DNA of 64,000 nucleotides from Bog-473 sp036489775 (GCA_036489775.1 DASXFC010000006.1:22330-86329), one strand, 5' to 3'. Counted from the stretch's first letter, positions 16,603-24,816 are shown. The notes: generated from the sequence alone by a model not told the origin. Numbers and translations are program-made.

Positions 16603-17568
16603 ATGCGTACGCGCCTGACCGAGATCCTCGGCGTCGAGCACCCCGTGATGCTGGCCGGCATGGGTGGGGTCTCGTACTCCGCACTGGCCAGCGCCGTCAG
16701 CGAAGCCGGCGGCTTCGGCACCCTGGGGGCGGGCACCATGTCCCCCAAGGTGATGGAGGCGGAGATCTCCGCCGTGCGCAGCGCGACCGACAAGCCCTTC
16801 GGTGTCGACCTCCTGACCGCCATGCCGGGCGGCATGCGCGAGCAGGTGCAGATCATCATCGACGGCGGGGCCAAGGCCTTCGTGGCGGCGCTGGGCGTGC
16901 CGGTCGAGGTGATCGAGCAGTGCCACAGCCAGAACGTGCTCGTCATCAACATGTGCGGCAAGGTCGAGCACGCCGTGCGGGCCGTCGAAGCCGGCTGCGA
17001 CGTCGTGGTGGCCCAGGGCACCGAGGCCGGCGGCCACACCGGTCAGGTGGCCACCTTCCCGTTGGTCCCCCAGATTGTTGACGCCGTGGGCCAGCACGTC
17101 CCGGTGGTGGCGGCCGGCGGTATCTTCGACGGCCGCGGCCTGGCCGCAGCCCTCTCGCTCGGGGCCGACGGGGTCTGGGTGGGCACCCGCTTCATCGCCA
17201 CCCCCGAGGCTCGCAGCGTGCTCGGCTACAAGGACAAGTTGATTGCGGCCCGTGAGGATCAGACCACCATCAGCCGGGCCTACTCGGGCAAGACCATGCG
17301 GGTGCTGCGCAACTCGTACACCGAGCACTACGACGCCCATCCCGAGGAGCTCAAGAAGTTCCCTGAGCAGCTGGGCGTCTCCTACGGGGCCCAGGCCATG
17401 CATCTCGGTGGGGACTCGTTCGCCGACGGCGTCGACATCGACCGGGAGTGCTACCCCACCGGCCAAGGCGTCGGTGGCATCACCGAGTTGGTCCCGGCCG
17501 GCGAGTTGGTCCGGCGTTTCATGGCAGAGGCCGAAGCGGCGCTCAGCCGGATCCCCTCGTTCCACTAA
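16603..17568 (+). CDS. Nitronate monooxygenase-like (NPD/2-nitropropane dioxygenase) flavoprotein
   Basis: 321-residue TIM-barrel FMN enzyme. Landmarks: the N-terminal LGVEHPVMLAGMGGVSYSALA, the phosphate-binding GTEAGGHTG and AAGGIFDGRGLAAALSLGADGVWVGTRF. The VQGTEAGGH segment carries the His of this fold. Such proteins oxidise nitronates or act as enoyl reductases in fatty-acid and polyketide metabolism; the sequence does not discriminate. ATG at 16603 follows GAAGGGACC at some distance. It is divergent from the drug exporter and converges with the DUF1272 gene with a 4-bp overlap of ends. Confidence 0.85.
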   Translation: MRTRLTEILGVEHPVMLAGMGGVSYSALASAVSEAGGFGTLGAGTMSPKVMEAEISAVRSATDKPFGVDLLTAMPGGMREQVQIIIDGGAKAFVAALGVPVEVIEQCHSQNVLVINMCGKVEHAVRAVEAGCDVVVAQGTEAGGHTGQVATFPLVPQIVDAVGQHVPVVAAGGIFDGRGLAAALSLGADGVWVGTRFIATPEARSVLGYKDKLIAAREDQTTISRAYSGKTMRVLRNSYTEHYDAHPEELKKFPEQLGVSYGAQAMHLGGDSFADGVDIDRECYPTGQGVGGITELVPAGELVRRFMAEAEAALSRIPSFH

Positions 17569-17873
17569 TCGGCGCGGCGGGGATCACCTCTCCGCCGCAA
17601 TTGCTGAGGTGAATCAGCCAGTCGCTGGCGGTGCGCTTCGAGGTCGACCGGCTTGTGCACCCGTTCCTCGCTGGGCGGGTGCACACTGAGCGAGCCCGCC
17701 GGTCGGATGGGTCTGGGCACCAGGTTGCCGCCACAGTTGGGGCAGATGCCACCGAGCAACCCATCGCTGCAGTCGGCACAGAAGGTGCATTCGTAGCTGC
17801 AGATGCGCGCCGCGGTCGATGCCGGAGGCAGGTCGGTAGCGCAGTTTTCGCAGCTCGGCCTGAGCAGCAACAC
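17565..17873 (-). CDS. DUF1272 zinc-ribbon-like protein
   Basis: 102 residues; the N-terminal ~55 match DUF1272 well, with cysteines in pairs (CENC, CSYECTFCADC, CPNCGGNLVPRPIRPAG), indicating bound zinc. The rest is a polar tail without recognisable features, longer than the usual ~60-80-residue family members. No function is established. Its stop region overlaps the 3' end of the converging flavoprotein gene by 4 bp. Confidence 0.85.
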   Translation of the reverse strand: MLLLRPSCENCATDLPPASTAARICSYECTFCADCSDGLLGGICPNCGGNLVPRPIRPAGSLSVHPPSEERVHKPVDLEAHRQRLADSPQQLRRRGDPRRAD

Positions 17874-17878
17874 CGGCG

Positions 17879-18424
17879 TCAGACGGGGTCTTCCGACACG
17901 CCGGCGGACTCAGTTGAAATCCAATCGGTCCAACGTGACCCGTCGAAGTAGCGGTACCGCGCTCCATCCTTGGGGTCCGCCAACCACGCCGCCGCGGTAG
18001 CCGCAGGCGGGAGCGGAAGCTCGAGGAGCGTGTCGACTTCCTGCTCTATGGGAGGCGGCGGGATGGGAGGTGGCGGGGCTTGAAGTGGAGTCGCATTCCA
18101 AATGGGAGGCGGAGACGACGGATTCCAGCCCTGCTGGCCGAACTGCGGCGGCTGCCCGAACTGCCTGGGCTCGCCATAGGGCCCATGGCCGAACGGATTC
18201 TGCATCGGCGGCTTGGTCGTCCGCGTCGCGATGAACAAGAGGATGAACCCGATCAGACCAATGAAAACCCCGATCAAACCCCACAACCCTGGGTGCAGGC
18301 CCCAAGGCAGCTGTCCTCGACGCCGCTGAAAGGTCCTGGCGTAGTTGAAACTCAGAAAACCCCAGACCAGCGCCCAGATGACGATCTCATCGGCCGGCAC
18401 GGTGAAGGCGAGCACCCTGGCCAT
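17879..18424 (-). CDS. DUF2510 membrane protein
   Basis: 181 residues: two N-terminal transmembrane helices (about 10-30 and 45-66), a Pro/Gln/Phe-rich linker (FGQPPQFGQQGW, then PPPPIPPPPI), and a C-terminal DUF2510 module (AAWLADPKDGARYRYFDG, ending SRWTDW), a small domain typical of actinobacterial membrane proteins. Likely envelope-associated with unknown role. It starts 5 bp upstream of the DUF1272 gene and probably shares its transcript. Confidence 0.8.
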   Translation of the reverse strand: MARVLAFTVPADEIVIWALVWGFLSFNYARTFQRRRGQLPWGLHPGLWGLIGVFIGLIGFILLFIATRTTKPPMQNPFGHGPYGEPRQFGQPPQFGQQGWNPSSPPPIWNATPLQAPPPPIPPPPIEQEVDTLLELPLPPAATAAAWLADPKDGARYRYFDGSRWTDWISTESAGVSEDPV

Positions 18425-18523
18425 CTTGGCAGGTCAGCCCGGGTTCGACACGCCCGCCCAATACCGCGTGTGGCGGTTTCCTTCACCAATTTCCTGAGTA
18501 TCGCATGACATCGCCAATACGTT

Positions 18524-18535
18524 ATGATATATCAT
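18524..18535. promoter_or_regulatory. Perfect 12-bp palindrome upstream of the ferredoxin/PadR/ABC genes
   Basis: ATGATATATCAT is a perfect AT-rich palindrome in a GC-rich background, 34 bp before the ferredoxin start. The overlapping TATGAT (18523-18528) resembles a -10 box. The PadR regulator two genes downstream is the natural candidate to bind it, because PadR proteins favour AT-rich palindromes with ATG/CAT ends. Assignment is inference. Confidence 0.5.
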
Positions 18536-18569
18536 TAGCGTACGGAAACAGGAGATGAGGAGGCCGGCC

Positions 18570-18968
18570 ATGGGCGATGGGCAAGCGACAGCAGAGTTCG
18601 GCGACGAGCCGGTCCCGGCCGGCGCAGCACGGCGCACCAATCCGGCCAAGGTGAAGCAGGCCCGGGCCAACCCCAACCGCCCGGGTGAAAAGTGCAGAGC
18701 CGAACCAGGTCGCTTCATCCCCGTGATCGACCATGGCCGATGTGAGGGCAAGCGCGACTGCGTTGAGGTCTGCCCCTACGACGTCTTCGAGGTCTCCCGC
18801 ATCAGCAACGCTGATTTCGGGGCGCTGGGCGTGCTCAACAAGTTGAAGAGCGTCGCCCACCAGCGACACACCGCCTACGCGGTGCGGGCCGATGCCTGCC
18901 ACGCCTGCGGTCTCTGCGTGGTGGCCTGCCCTGAATCGGCCATCACCTTGATGCCGGCAGCCGGCTGA
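18570..18968 (+). CDS. Ferredoxin-like protein with one complete and one altered Fe-S motif
   Basis: 132-residue electron carrier. The C-terminal motif CHACGLCVVACP is a full CxxCxxCxxxCP [4Fe-4S] site. The first is CEGKRDCVEVCP: Lys stands where the second Cys of CxxCxxC is expected, so the N-terminal cluster may be [3Fe-4S] or lost. About 40 residues separate the motifs, and a basic region with an additional Cys (KCRAEPG) precedes them. ATG at 18570 is chosen because GAGGAGG lies 6 bp upstream; ATG 18555 has its Shine-Dalgarno directly abutting. It precedes the PadR and ABC genes by 79 bp in the same direction. Confidence 0.8.
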   Translation: MGDGQATAEFGDEPVPAGAARRTNPAKVKQARANPNRPGEKCRAEPGRFIPVIDHGRCEGKRDCVEVCPYDVFEVSRISNADFGALGVLNKLKSVAHQRHTAYAVRADACHACGLCVVACPESAITLMPAAG

Positions 18969-19047
18969 ACCGGCCGGCCCCGGCAACCAACTCAGACATA
19001 ACAACAACAGAGGCAACAACTCAATTTCGAGAAGAAGGAGTCCCATC

Positions 19048-19704
19048 ATGGGAAAGTTCGAGAACGACAATGACAACAACAATCCGCGCGCCGAGCGCGC
19101 CGAGCGCGCCGAGCGCGGCGGCAGGGGCGGCGGTCGAGGCGGCGGCATGGGAGGCGGGGGTCGTGGAAGCGGCGGCGGCCTGCGCGGCGGCCCCGGACCA
19201 CGGGGGCTAGGCCATCACCGGCGCCACCTGGTCGACGATCGCATGGGTGCCGCGGGCTGGGGTGGCGGACGCCGCATGCGGCGCGGTGACATCCGCCGGG
19301 TCATTTTGGCGGCACTGCGTGAAGAACCGGCCCACGGCTACGAGGTCATGCGCCGCCTGGAAGACATGAGCGGAGGACTGTGGCGGCCCTCCCCTGGCTC
19401 GATCTACCCGCACCTGGCCCTGCTCGAGCACGAGGGACTGGTCGAGTCCTACGACGAGGACGGGAACCGCACCTACAAGCTGACCGACGCCGGAAAGGCC
19501 GAGGCCGCCCTGTCGGAACAACTGCCGTGGGAAGAGGACAGCCTGGGTGGCGATCAGGCTCGTGACCTGCGCCAGAGCATGGGGCAACTCATGCAAGCGG
19601 CCAAGCAGCTTTCCGGGGTCGGGTCCACTGAGCAGATCGGGCGCGGGCTCGACATCATCGGGAAAGCCCGCAAGGAGATCTACCGGATCCTGGCTGAGGA
19701 CTGA
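19048..19704 (+). CDS. PadR family regulator with Gly/Arg-rich N-terminus
   Basis: 218 residues. Residues ~1-75 are low complexity: triplicated AER followed by RGG-type glycine/arginine repeats, encoded by a GAGCGCGCC tandem run. The PadR winged helix follows (about 79-150: RRVILAALREEPAHGYEVMRRL, SPGSIYPHLALLEHEGLVES, GNRTYKLTDAGKAEA), then a C-terminal dimerisation helix region. PadR proteins generally repress transporters and detoxification genes. The strong Shine-Dalgarno AGAAGGAG lies 7 bp before the ATG. The ABC exporter pair starts 32 bp downstream, so this gene probably controls that operon. Confidence 0.88.
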   Translation: MGKFENDNDNNNPRAERAERAERGGRGGGRGGGMGGGGRGSGGGLRGGPGPRGLGHHRRHLVDDRMGAAGWGGGRRMRRGDIRRVILAALREEPAHGYEVMRRLEDMSGGLWRPSPGSIYPHLALLEHEGLVESYDEDGNRTYKLTDAGKAEAALSEQLPWEEDSLGGDQARDLRQSMGQLMQAAKQLSGVGSTEQIGRGLDIIGKARKEIYRILAED

Positions 19705-19736
19705 GCCGGCCGCGCCAGTACTGTGCACTTGCGCCT

Positions 19737-20744
19737 ATGACCACCACTGAAGCCTCGCCGGCGTCGGCCGCGTCAGACCTGAGCGATTCAGGCGGACGGC
19801 CGACCATCATCGAAACCATCGACCTGACCAAGCAGTACCCAGGGACTGACTTCAAGGCCGTCGATGGCCTCCACCTCAAAGTGGGCACCGGGGAGGTCTT
19901 CGGCCTCCTCGGTCCCAACGGTGCCGGCAAGACCACCACGGTCGGCGTGCTCACCACGCGTGTCATCCCGACCGGCGGCCAGGCCTTCGGCGGCGGCATC
20001 GATGTGGTCAAGCATCCGACGCTGGCCAAGCAGATCATCGGGGTGGTGTCCCAGCAGAACACGCTGGACCGCCAACTGACGCCCTGGGAGAACCTCTACT
20101 TCCATGGCCGGCTCTTCGGCATGGGTGTCAAGGAGTGCAAGCAGACGGCCGACGACCTGCTGGAGCGGTTTCAGTTGACCCGCTTCGCCAAGGCCTCGGT
20201 CTATGCCCTCTCGGGCGGCATGGCCCAGCGACTCATGGTGGCCCGGTCCATCTTCCACCGACCGGCCGTGCTCTTCCTCGACGAGCCGACGGCTGGGCTC
20301 GACCCACAAGGCCGGCTTGCCCTGTGGGAGTTGCTGCGCAGCCTCAACGCCGACGGGCAGACCATCATGCTGACCACCCACTACATGGAAGAGGCTGATC
20401 AGCTCTGCAACCGCTTGGCCATCGTGGACCACGGCAAGATCCTGGCTCTCGACACGCCGGCCGCCCTCAAGCGAAGTGTCGAGGCCGACACCATCATCAC
20501 GGTCAAGGCGGGCGGCGATCCCGACGCGCTGGCCGCGTGCTTCACCGAGCGGGTGGAGGGGATTACCGGGACCCGGGCGGTCGACGGTGGGATCGAGCTG
20601 CACGTGAAGGGCGGTGACCGCCTGGTGCCACGAGTGGTCGAAGCTTCCGAAGCCGGGGGCTTCTCGCTGGCCGACCTCTCGATCAGCGAGCCCACCCTCG
20701 AGACCGTCTTCATCAACCTGACCGGAAAGGAGTTGCGCGACTGA
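19737..20744 (+). CDS. ABC exporter ATP-binding subunit, DrrA-like
   Basis: 335-residue ATPase. Walker A GPNGAGKTT near residue 58, Q-loop SQQNTLD, signature LSGGMAQR near 158 (a variant of LSGGQ usual in DrrA proteins), Walker B VLFLDEPTAGLD, and H-loop TTHYMEEAD. The C-terminal ~90 residues form the DrrA regulatory extension ending in EPTLETVFINLTG. It powers the adjacent ABC-2 permease, probably exporting a drug or lipid. Its stop codon overlaps the permease ATG by one base. Confidence 0.92.
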   Translation: MTTTEASPASAASDLSDSGGRPTIIETIDLTKQYPGTDFKAVDGLHLKVGTGEVFGLLGPNGAGKTTTVGVLTTRVIPTGGQAFGGGIDVVKHPTLAKQIIGVVSQQNTLDRQLTPWENLYFHGRLFGMGVKECKQTADDLLERFQLTRFAKASVYALSGGMAQRLMVARSIFHRPAVLFLDEPTAGLDPQGRLALWELLRSLNADGQTIMLTTHYMEEADQLCNRLAIVDHGKILALDTPAALKRSVEADTIITVKAGGDPDALAACFTERVEGITGTRAVDGGIELHVKGGDRLVPRVVEASEAGGFSLADLSISEPTLETVFINLTGKELRD

Positions 20745-21640
20745 TGGCCACCACCGTTGTCACCCCGACCACCTTCGGCGACCCCTCGTCGCACGTGTCG
20801 CTCACCCCGACCCGCTCGGCCACCCGGGCCAGCTGGCTGTCGCTGAAGGCGCTGATCGTCCGCGACCTGGTGGTGCTGCGCAAGCACCTGGTCGAGTTCG
20901 TCATCCGGACCCTGGTGCAGCCGTTCCTGCTGTGCTTCGTCTTCCTCTACGTCTTCCCCAAGATCGGCCAGGGCATCGGCACCTCGAGCGTCCCCGGGGC
21001 CGAATCAGCCTTCGCCACCGTGCTGGTCCCCGGCGTGGTCGGCCTGTCGATCATGTTCCAAGGGATCCAGGCCGTGGCCATGCAGCTGGCCCAGGAGTTC
21101 GGCTTCACCCGGGAGATCGAGGACCGGGTGCAAGCCCCCTGCCCCATCTGGCTGGTGGCCATCTCCAAGGTGATCTCCGGTGGGGCGCAGGGACTGATCT
21201 CGGCCATCCTGGTGCTGCCGATCGCTTCGGTGGTGCACGCCAGCGGGGTCGAAGCGCACATCAACCTGCACTGGCTTTTCATCCTGACCATCGTCCCGCT
21301 GTCCGCGTTGACCATGACGTCACTGGGCCTGCTACTGGGCACCAGCTTCGAGCCGCGGAACTTGGGACTCATGTTCGGCTTCATCGTGCTGCCCATCACC
21401 TTCCTGGGAGGGACCTACTACCAGTGGACCCGACTGGCCCCGGTGAAGTTGGGGGCCTGGCACTGGCTGCAGACGGTGGTGCTGATCAATCCGCTGATCT
21501 ACGTCAACGACGGCATGCGAGCAGCCTTCACCAATTCGACCCACATGCACCTGTACGTGATCTACCCGGCGCTGATCGGCTTCAGCGTGCTCTTCCTGTC
21601 GCTGGGCCTGCGCAACTTCCGGCGCAAGACGCTGGCCTGA
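20744..21640 (+). CDS. ABC-2 type transporter permease, DrrB-like
   Basis: 298-residue integral membrane protein with about six helices (visible hydrophobic runs near 60-80, 95-115, 150-175, 180-200, 205-230, 265-285) and ABC-2 landmarks VPGVVGLSIMFQG, FGFTREIEDRVQAP and FLGGTYYQW. It pairs with the preceding ATPase through a TGATG overlap. The substrate is unknown; PadR control is typical of drug-inducible exporters. Confidence 0.9.
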   Translation: MATTVVTPTTFGDPSSHVSLTPTRSATRASWLSLKALIVRDLVVLRKHLVEFVIRTLVQPFLLCFVFLYVFPKIGQGIGTSSVPGAESAFATVLVPGVVGLSIMFQGIQAVAMQLAQEFGFTREIEDRVQAPCPIWLVAISKVISGGAQGLISAILVLPIASVVHASGVEAHINLHWLFILTIVPLSALTMTSLGLLLGTSFEPRNLGLMFGFIVLPITFLGGTYYQWTRLAPVKLGAWHWLQTVVLINPLIYVNDGMRAAFTNSTHMHLYVIYPALIGFSVLFLSLGLRNFRRKTLA

Positions 21641-21647
21641 TGGCCAG

Positions 21648-22574
21648 GTGCACAAAGGGGACATCACCGTCGCGCTGGTTGAAGGGCTGATCGCCGAGCA
21701 GTTCCCGCCGTGGGCCGATCTGCCGGTGCACCCGGTCGAACTCGACGGCATCGACAACACCACCTTCCGTCTCGGTGACCAGCTGTCCGTCCGCCTGCCC
21801 AGCGCAGAAGGCTATGCCGCGCAGGTCGAAAAGGAACAGCGTTGGCTCCCCCAGTTGGCGCCGCAGCTTCCGCTCCCCATCTCGACGCCGGTGGCGCAGG
21901 GCCGGCCCGGCTGCGGCTACCCGTGGGCCTGGTCCGTCTACCGATGGATTGACGGTGAGACGGCGACGGTCGAAAACATCGCCGACCTGACGGCCTTCGC
22001 AGCGGAGTTGGCCGGGTTCCTGGTTGCGCTCTACCGGATCGACGGGAGCGCTGGTCCTCCAGCCGGCCCCCACAGCTTCGATCGGGGCGGACCATTGACC
22101 GACGCCTTCGACACCCAGGTGCGTCAGGCCATCGATGGCTTGGGCAGCGTGATCGACGGCCCCGCGGCCAGCGCCCTGTGGCAGGCGGCGTGGGATGCGC
22201 CGCCACCGGCGGCGCAGCGCAAGGTCTGGGCCCACGGCGATATCACCGGCACCAACCTGCTGGTCCGGGAAGGCCAACTGGCCGCGGTCATCGACTTCGG
22301 CACCAGCGCGGTGGGCGATCCCGCCTGCGACCTCACCATCGCCTGGACCCTCTTCTCCGGCCCCAGTCGCCAGGCCTTCCGAAGCAGGTTGGAACTCGAC
22401 GAAGCGACGTGGGCGCGAGGCGCCGGATGGGCGCTCTGGAAAGCGCTCATCACGCTGCACCAGGCCCAGGCTCGGGGCAGTGATGGGCTCGGGGAAGCAC
22501 GGCGGTGGGGTTGGCGCGTCGGCCCACGCCAGGTCATTGAGGAGATCCTCGGCGACACCGACCTGCGCAGTTGA
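21648..22574 (+). CDS. Aminoglycoside phosphotransferase-fold (APH) family protein
   Basis: 308-residue kinase-fold protein. Catalytic motif HGDITGTNLLV and metal-binding IDFGTSAVGDPACDL are intact, and an N-terminal LRPS-like nucleotide region (VRLPSAEG) is present. APH-fold proteins phosphorylate antibiotics, sugars or small metabolites; this pattern also fits macrolide- or homoserine-kinase-like relatives. GTG at 21648 is 7 bp after the permease stop, so it belongs to the PadR-ABC operon. An exporter plus a drug-kinase fold would suit a resistance operon, but resistance is not demonstrated. Confidence 0.8.
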   Translation: MHKGDITVALVEGLIAEQFPPWADLPVHPVELDGIDNTTFRLGDQLSVRLPSAEGYAAQVEKEQRWLPQLAPQLPLPISTPVAQGRPGCGYPWAWSVYRWIDGETATVENIADLTAFAAELAGFLVALYRIDGSAGPPAGPHSFDRGGPLTDAFDTQVRQAIDGLGSVIDGPAASALWQAAWDAPPPAAQRKVWAHGDITGTNLLVREGQLAAVIDFGTSAVGDPACDLTIAWTLFSGPSRQAFRSRLELDEATWARGAGWALWKALITLHQAQARGSDGLGEARRWGWRVGPRQVIEEILGDTDLRS

Positions 22575-22585
22575 GGATCCTCGAG

Positions 22586-23131
22586 CTAGTCCAGCAACAC
22601 CGCCGGATCCCGCCACACGAAGCGGAGCTTGTCGCCGGAGTCCGGGGCACGCGAGACGCGCTCGACGCACTCCCCTCCCCGGGCGGCATAGAAGGCCTGC
22701 CCGTCGGTGTTCTGACCGAGGACCCACAGGCAGATCGGGCCCGGGCTGGGCCGGGCCAAGACCCGTCGGGCTGACTCGGCCATCAGACGGGTTCCGACGC
22801 CGCCCCGCTTGAGATCGGCCCGCACGTGCAGGTTGTCGAGCAAGGTGCCCCAGGCCGGATGGTGGTCGAAGCGAAGGTGCGAGAAGCCGATCAGGGTGCC
22901 GTCGGCCGCCGCCACAATGGTGCTGGCCTCGGGATCGGGCGTGGCCAGGCGCTCGGTCCACACGCCCAGGCGGTCGGCCTCCACCTCGTTGTCCAAGAAG
23001 TGGTCCGAATAGGCGCCCCGATAGTGACGGCGCCAGCTGTCGGCGTGCAGGGCGGCAATGGCCCGAGCATCGTCTGCGGTGGCCGAACGCAGCACCACCT
23101 CGTCGGCTGATGTCCCCGCTGTCTCGGTCAC
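22586..23131 (-). CDS. GNAT family N-acetyltransferase
   Basis: 181-residue acetyl-CoA-dependent acetyltransferase. The core shows LRSATADDARAIAALHADSW, strand-loop LIGFSHLRFDH, the acetyl-CoA pyrophosphate loop VRADLKRGGVGTRLM and the C-terminal NTDGQAFYAARGGECVER. The acceptor is unknown. It converges with the APH-fold gene and is divergent from the sigma-factor gene after a 118-bp gap. Confidence 0.87.
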   Translation of the reverse strand: MTETAGTSADEVVLRSATADDARAIAALHADSWRRHYRGAYSDHFLDNEVEADRLGVWTERLATPDPEASTIVAAADGTLIGFSHLRFDHHPAWGTLLDNLHVRADLKRGGVGTRLMAESARRVLARPSPGPICLWVLGQNTDGQAFYAARGGECVERVSRAPDSGDKLRFVWRDPAVLLD

Positions 23132-23249
23132 GGTCCAATCCCTCGTGTCACTGACGCTGCCAAGATCGAAGGTACCAGCGGAGGACGATGCCCAAGAAAG
23201 CGACCAACGACGTCAAGGAAATGGTCCCGCCGGACGTTGAAGGGCTGTG

Positions 23250-23750
23250 ATGATCGAGATGGCAACCCAGAGGCGACAGCCAGATGCCGGGAGGGACTTC
23301 GATGGGTTCTACCTGTCGGTCTATCCCCGGGCCCTGGCGGTGGCTCGGCGCATCGTCGGACCGTCGCTGGCCGAAGACGTGGCCATCGAAGGTGTCGCCC
23401 GCGCCTTTGCCCACTGGAAGTCGGTGGCCAAGATGGAGCGCCCTGAGGCCTGGGTGGTCCGGGTGGTCACCAACATCGCCATCGACGAGGTGCGCCGCAA
23501 GAAGGCATATCTCGGGGAAATCGCCGTGCATGACACCTCGAATGACTTCGTCATCCGCCACAGCGTGGTCGAGGCGCTCCGGATCCTGAGCAAGCGCCAG
23601 CAAGAGGTGGTGGTCCTGCGCTACATCGTGGACCTACCCGAAGGTGATGTCGCCCGAATTCTCGGGATGAGCACCAGCACCGTCGGCACCCATCTGCACC
23701 GGGCTCTCGCTCACCTTCGCACCTTCCTGACTGAACAGAAGTCAGCATGA
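23250..23750 (+). CDS. ECF-type RNA polymerase sigma factor
   Basis: 166-residue sigma-70 family protein. Region 2 covers FDGFYLSVYPRALAVARRIVG through RPEAWVVRVVTNIAIDEVRRKKA, and region 4 covers LSKRQQEVVVLRYIVDLPEG and its helix-turn-helix VARILGMSTSTVGTHLHRALAHLR. No N-terminal region 1 is present. ATG at 23250 has GAAGGG 5 bp upstream; a GTG immediately before it adds one residue. The stop overlaps the ATG of a membrane protein by 4 bp, the usual sigma/anti-sigma arrangement. Confidence 0.9.
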   Translation: MIEMATQRRQPDAGRDFDGFYLSVYPRALAVARRIVGPSLAEDVAIEGVARAFAHWKSVAKMERPEAWVVRVVTNIAIDEVRRKKAYLGEIAVHDTSNDFVIRHSVVEALRILSKRQQEVVVLRYIVDLPEGDVARILGMSTSTVGTHLHRALAHLRTFLTEQKSA

Positions 23751-24457
23751 ACGAGCTCCACGATCTCTTCGAGGACGTGTCCGACCAGGACATGGCACGA
23801 GTGAAAGACCGTGTCGTCCAGCGAGGCACGCAGATCCGGCGGCGGAACTTCGTCATCCGGACCGGCCTGGTCGCCCTGGCCGTCTGCGCCGTCGCCGTGC
23901 CGCTCATCGCGTTGAGCGCTCAGGAACCGGCGCCCACCACGGCCATCGAGACGACCTCAGCCGGGCCCTTCCAAGATGTCGTGTGGACGACGTACTTCAA
24001 CCCCGCGCTGAACGTGTCCGCGGTCCACTTCCCGGGCAACATCGGCTGTAATCCGGGGAACACCTACAAGTTCCAGGTCGTGGTCCAGCAAGTGCACTAC
24101 ATCCGGGTGCAGGGCTCCACCAGTCCCATCGCACTGGCCCTGGTCCACTGCAACGCCAACAACCCGCCGAGTTCTCTCTATGCCTTCACCTTTCCTCGGG
24201 GCGCCGCCCAGCCGCACGTGCTCCAGACGCTGCTGGCCCCGCCCATAGCCGGAAACGTCACCATCTGGTATGGCTCCCACCTCTCCGTGTCCAAGGGTGC
24301 CGTCCTGCTCCAGGTGCGTGGTGTGACGGCAACGGACGAGACAGGCCTGTGCTGCCCGAACGTGGCCGGCACCATGCGCTGGACGCTCCGTGGCACGCAT
24401 TTCGTCCATCAGAAGAACCGCATCCACCGCGTGGCGCCGCCGGCGGGATCGAACTGA
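23747..24457 (+). CDS. Membrane protein paired with the ECF sigma factor (possible anti-sigma)
   Basis: 236 residues: a short charged cytoplasmic part (1-35), one transmembrane helix (about 36-58), and an extracytoplasmic domain of ~175 residues containing several cysteines (NIGCNPG, VHCNANN, GLCCPN) and beta-rich sequence. No HxxxCxxC zinc-anti-sigma motif is present, so it is not a standard ZAS protein. Position (ATGA overlap with the sigma gene) and topology make it the likely sensor/anti-sigma partner; the outer domain is not recognised. Confidence 0.65.
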   Translation: MNELHDLFEDVSDQDMARVKDRVVQRGTQIRRRNFVIRTGLVALAVCAVAVPLIALSAQEPAPTTAIETTSAGPFQDVVWTTYFNPALNVSAVHFPGNIGCNPGNTYKFQVVVQQVHYIRVQGSTSPIALALVHCNANNPPSSLYAFTFPRGAAQPHVLQTLLAPPIAGNVTIWYGSHLSVSKGAVLLQVRGVTATDETGLCCPNVAGTMRWTLRGTHFVHQKNRIHRVAPPAGSN

Positions 24458-24557
24458 TCAGCGGTTGGGCCGGCCACGCCAACTCTGTCGCGCTCGGCAC
24501 CCCCGATGCGCTACCGTTTTATGCAGAGACCACACGCACAGGTGAGGAGGTGGCCCA

Positions 24558-24662
24558 GTGGCAGGCATTCAGATGACCCGACAGCTGGACACCGCGCGCT
24601 TGCGAGTGGCTCAAGGATGGTTCCGTTTCGACGGGCCCACCTGCATGACCAGCAGCCACTGA
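24558..24662 (+). CDS. Candidate small peptide gene (34 aa) ahead of an ABC exporter
   Basis: A GTG-started frame of 34 codons with a very strong Shine-Dalgarno (GGTGAGGAGGTGG, ending 5 bp before GTG). About three quarters of its codons end in G or C, consistent with coding in this genome. The N-terminal half is charged and helical-looking (GIQMTRQLDTARLRVAQ); the C-terminal half is short, aromatic and has a single Cys (GWFRFDGPTCMTSSH). This leader/core look recalls processed or regulatory peptides. The next gene, 154 bp downstream in the same direction, is an ABC exporter. No modifying enzyme is adjacent, and I recognise no family. A translated leader peptide that attenuates the exporter is an alternative. 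Confidence 0.5.
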   Translation: MAGIQMTRQLDTARLRVAQGWFRFDGPTCMTSSH

Positions 24663-24816
24663 CGCCCGCCACCGCCGCCCCGAGGCCCACCCGGCCCAAT
24701 TGAGCGATCCGGCTCGTCCGGATCCACCCACGGCCCGCCCAGCGGGTCCCGTCACTCGAGCGCGCCCCACCGGTGCGCCATCCCTTCGGCATCCCCTTTC
24801 TTCCTGGAGAATTCCC
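24663..24816. other. Leader region between the small frame and the ABC exporter
   Basis: 154 bp rich in C and Pro/Ala-like codons, with no convincing gene, hairpin terminator or promoter visible. Together with 24458-24557 it makes the ~360-bp space between the sigma-partner gene and the exporter. The exporter Shine-Dalgarno (TGGAGA) lies at its end. Confidence 0.4.

Noticed and set aside
24506..24703. Larger Arg-rich plus-strand frame overlapping the 34-codon ORF
   Set aside because: It lacks a ribosome binding site, whereas the 24558 frame has a strong one; codon pattern fits the smaller frame better.
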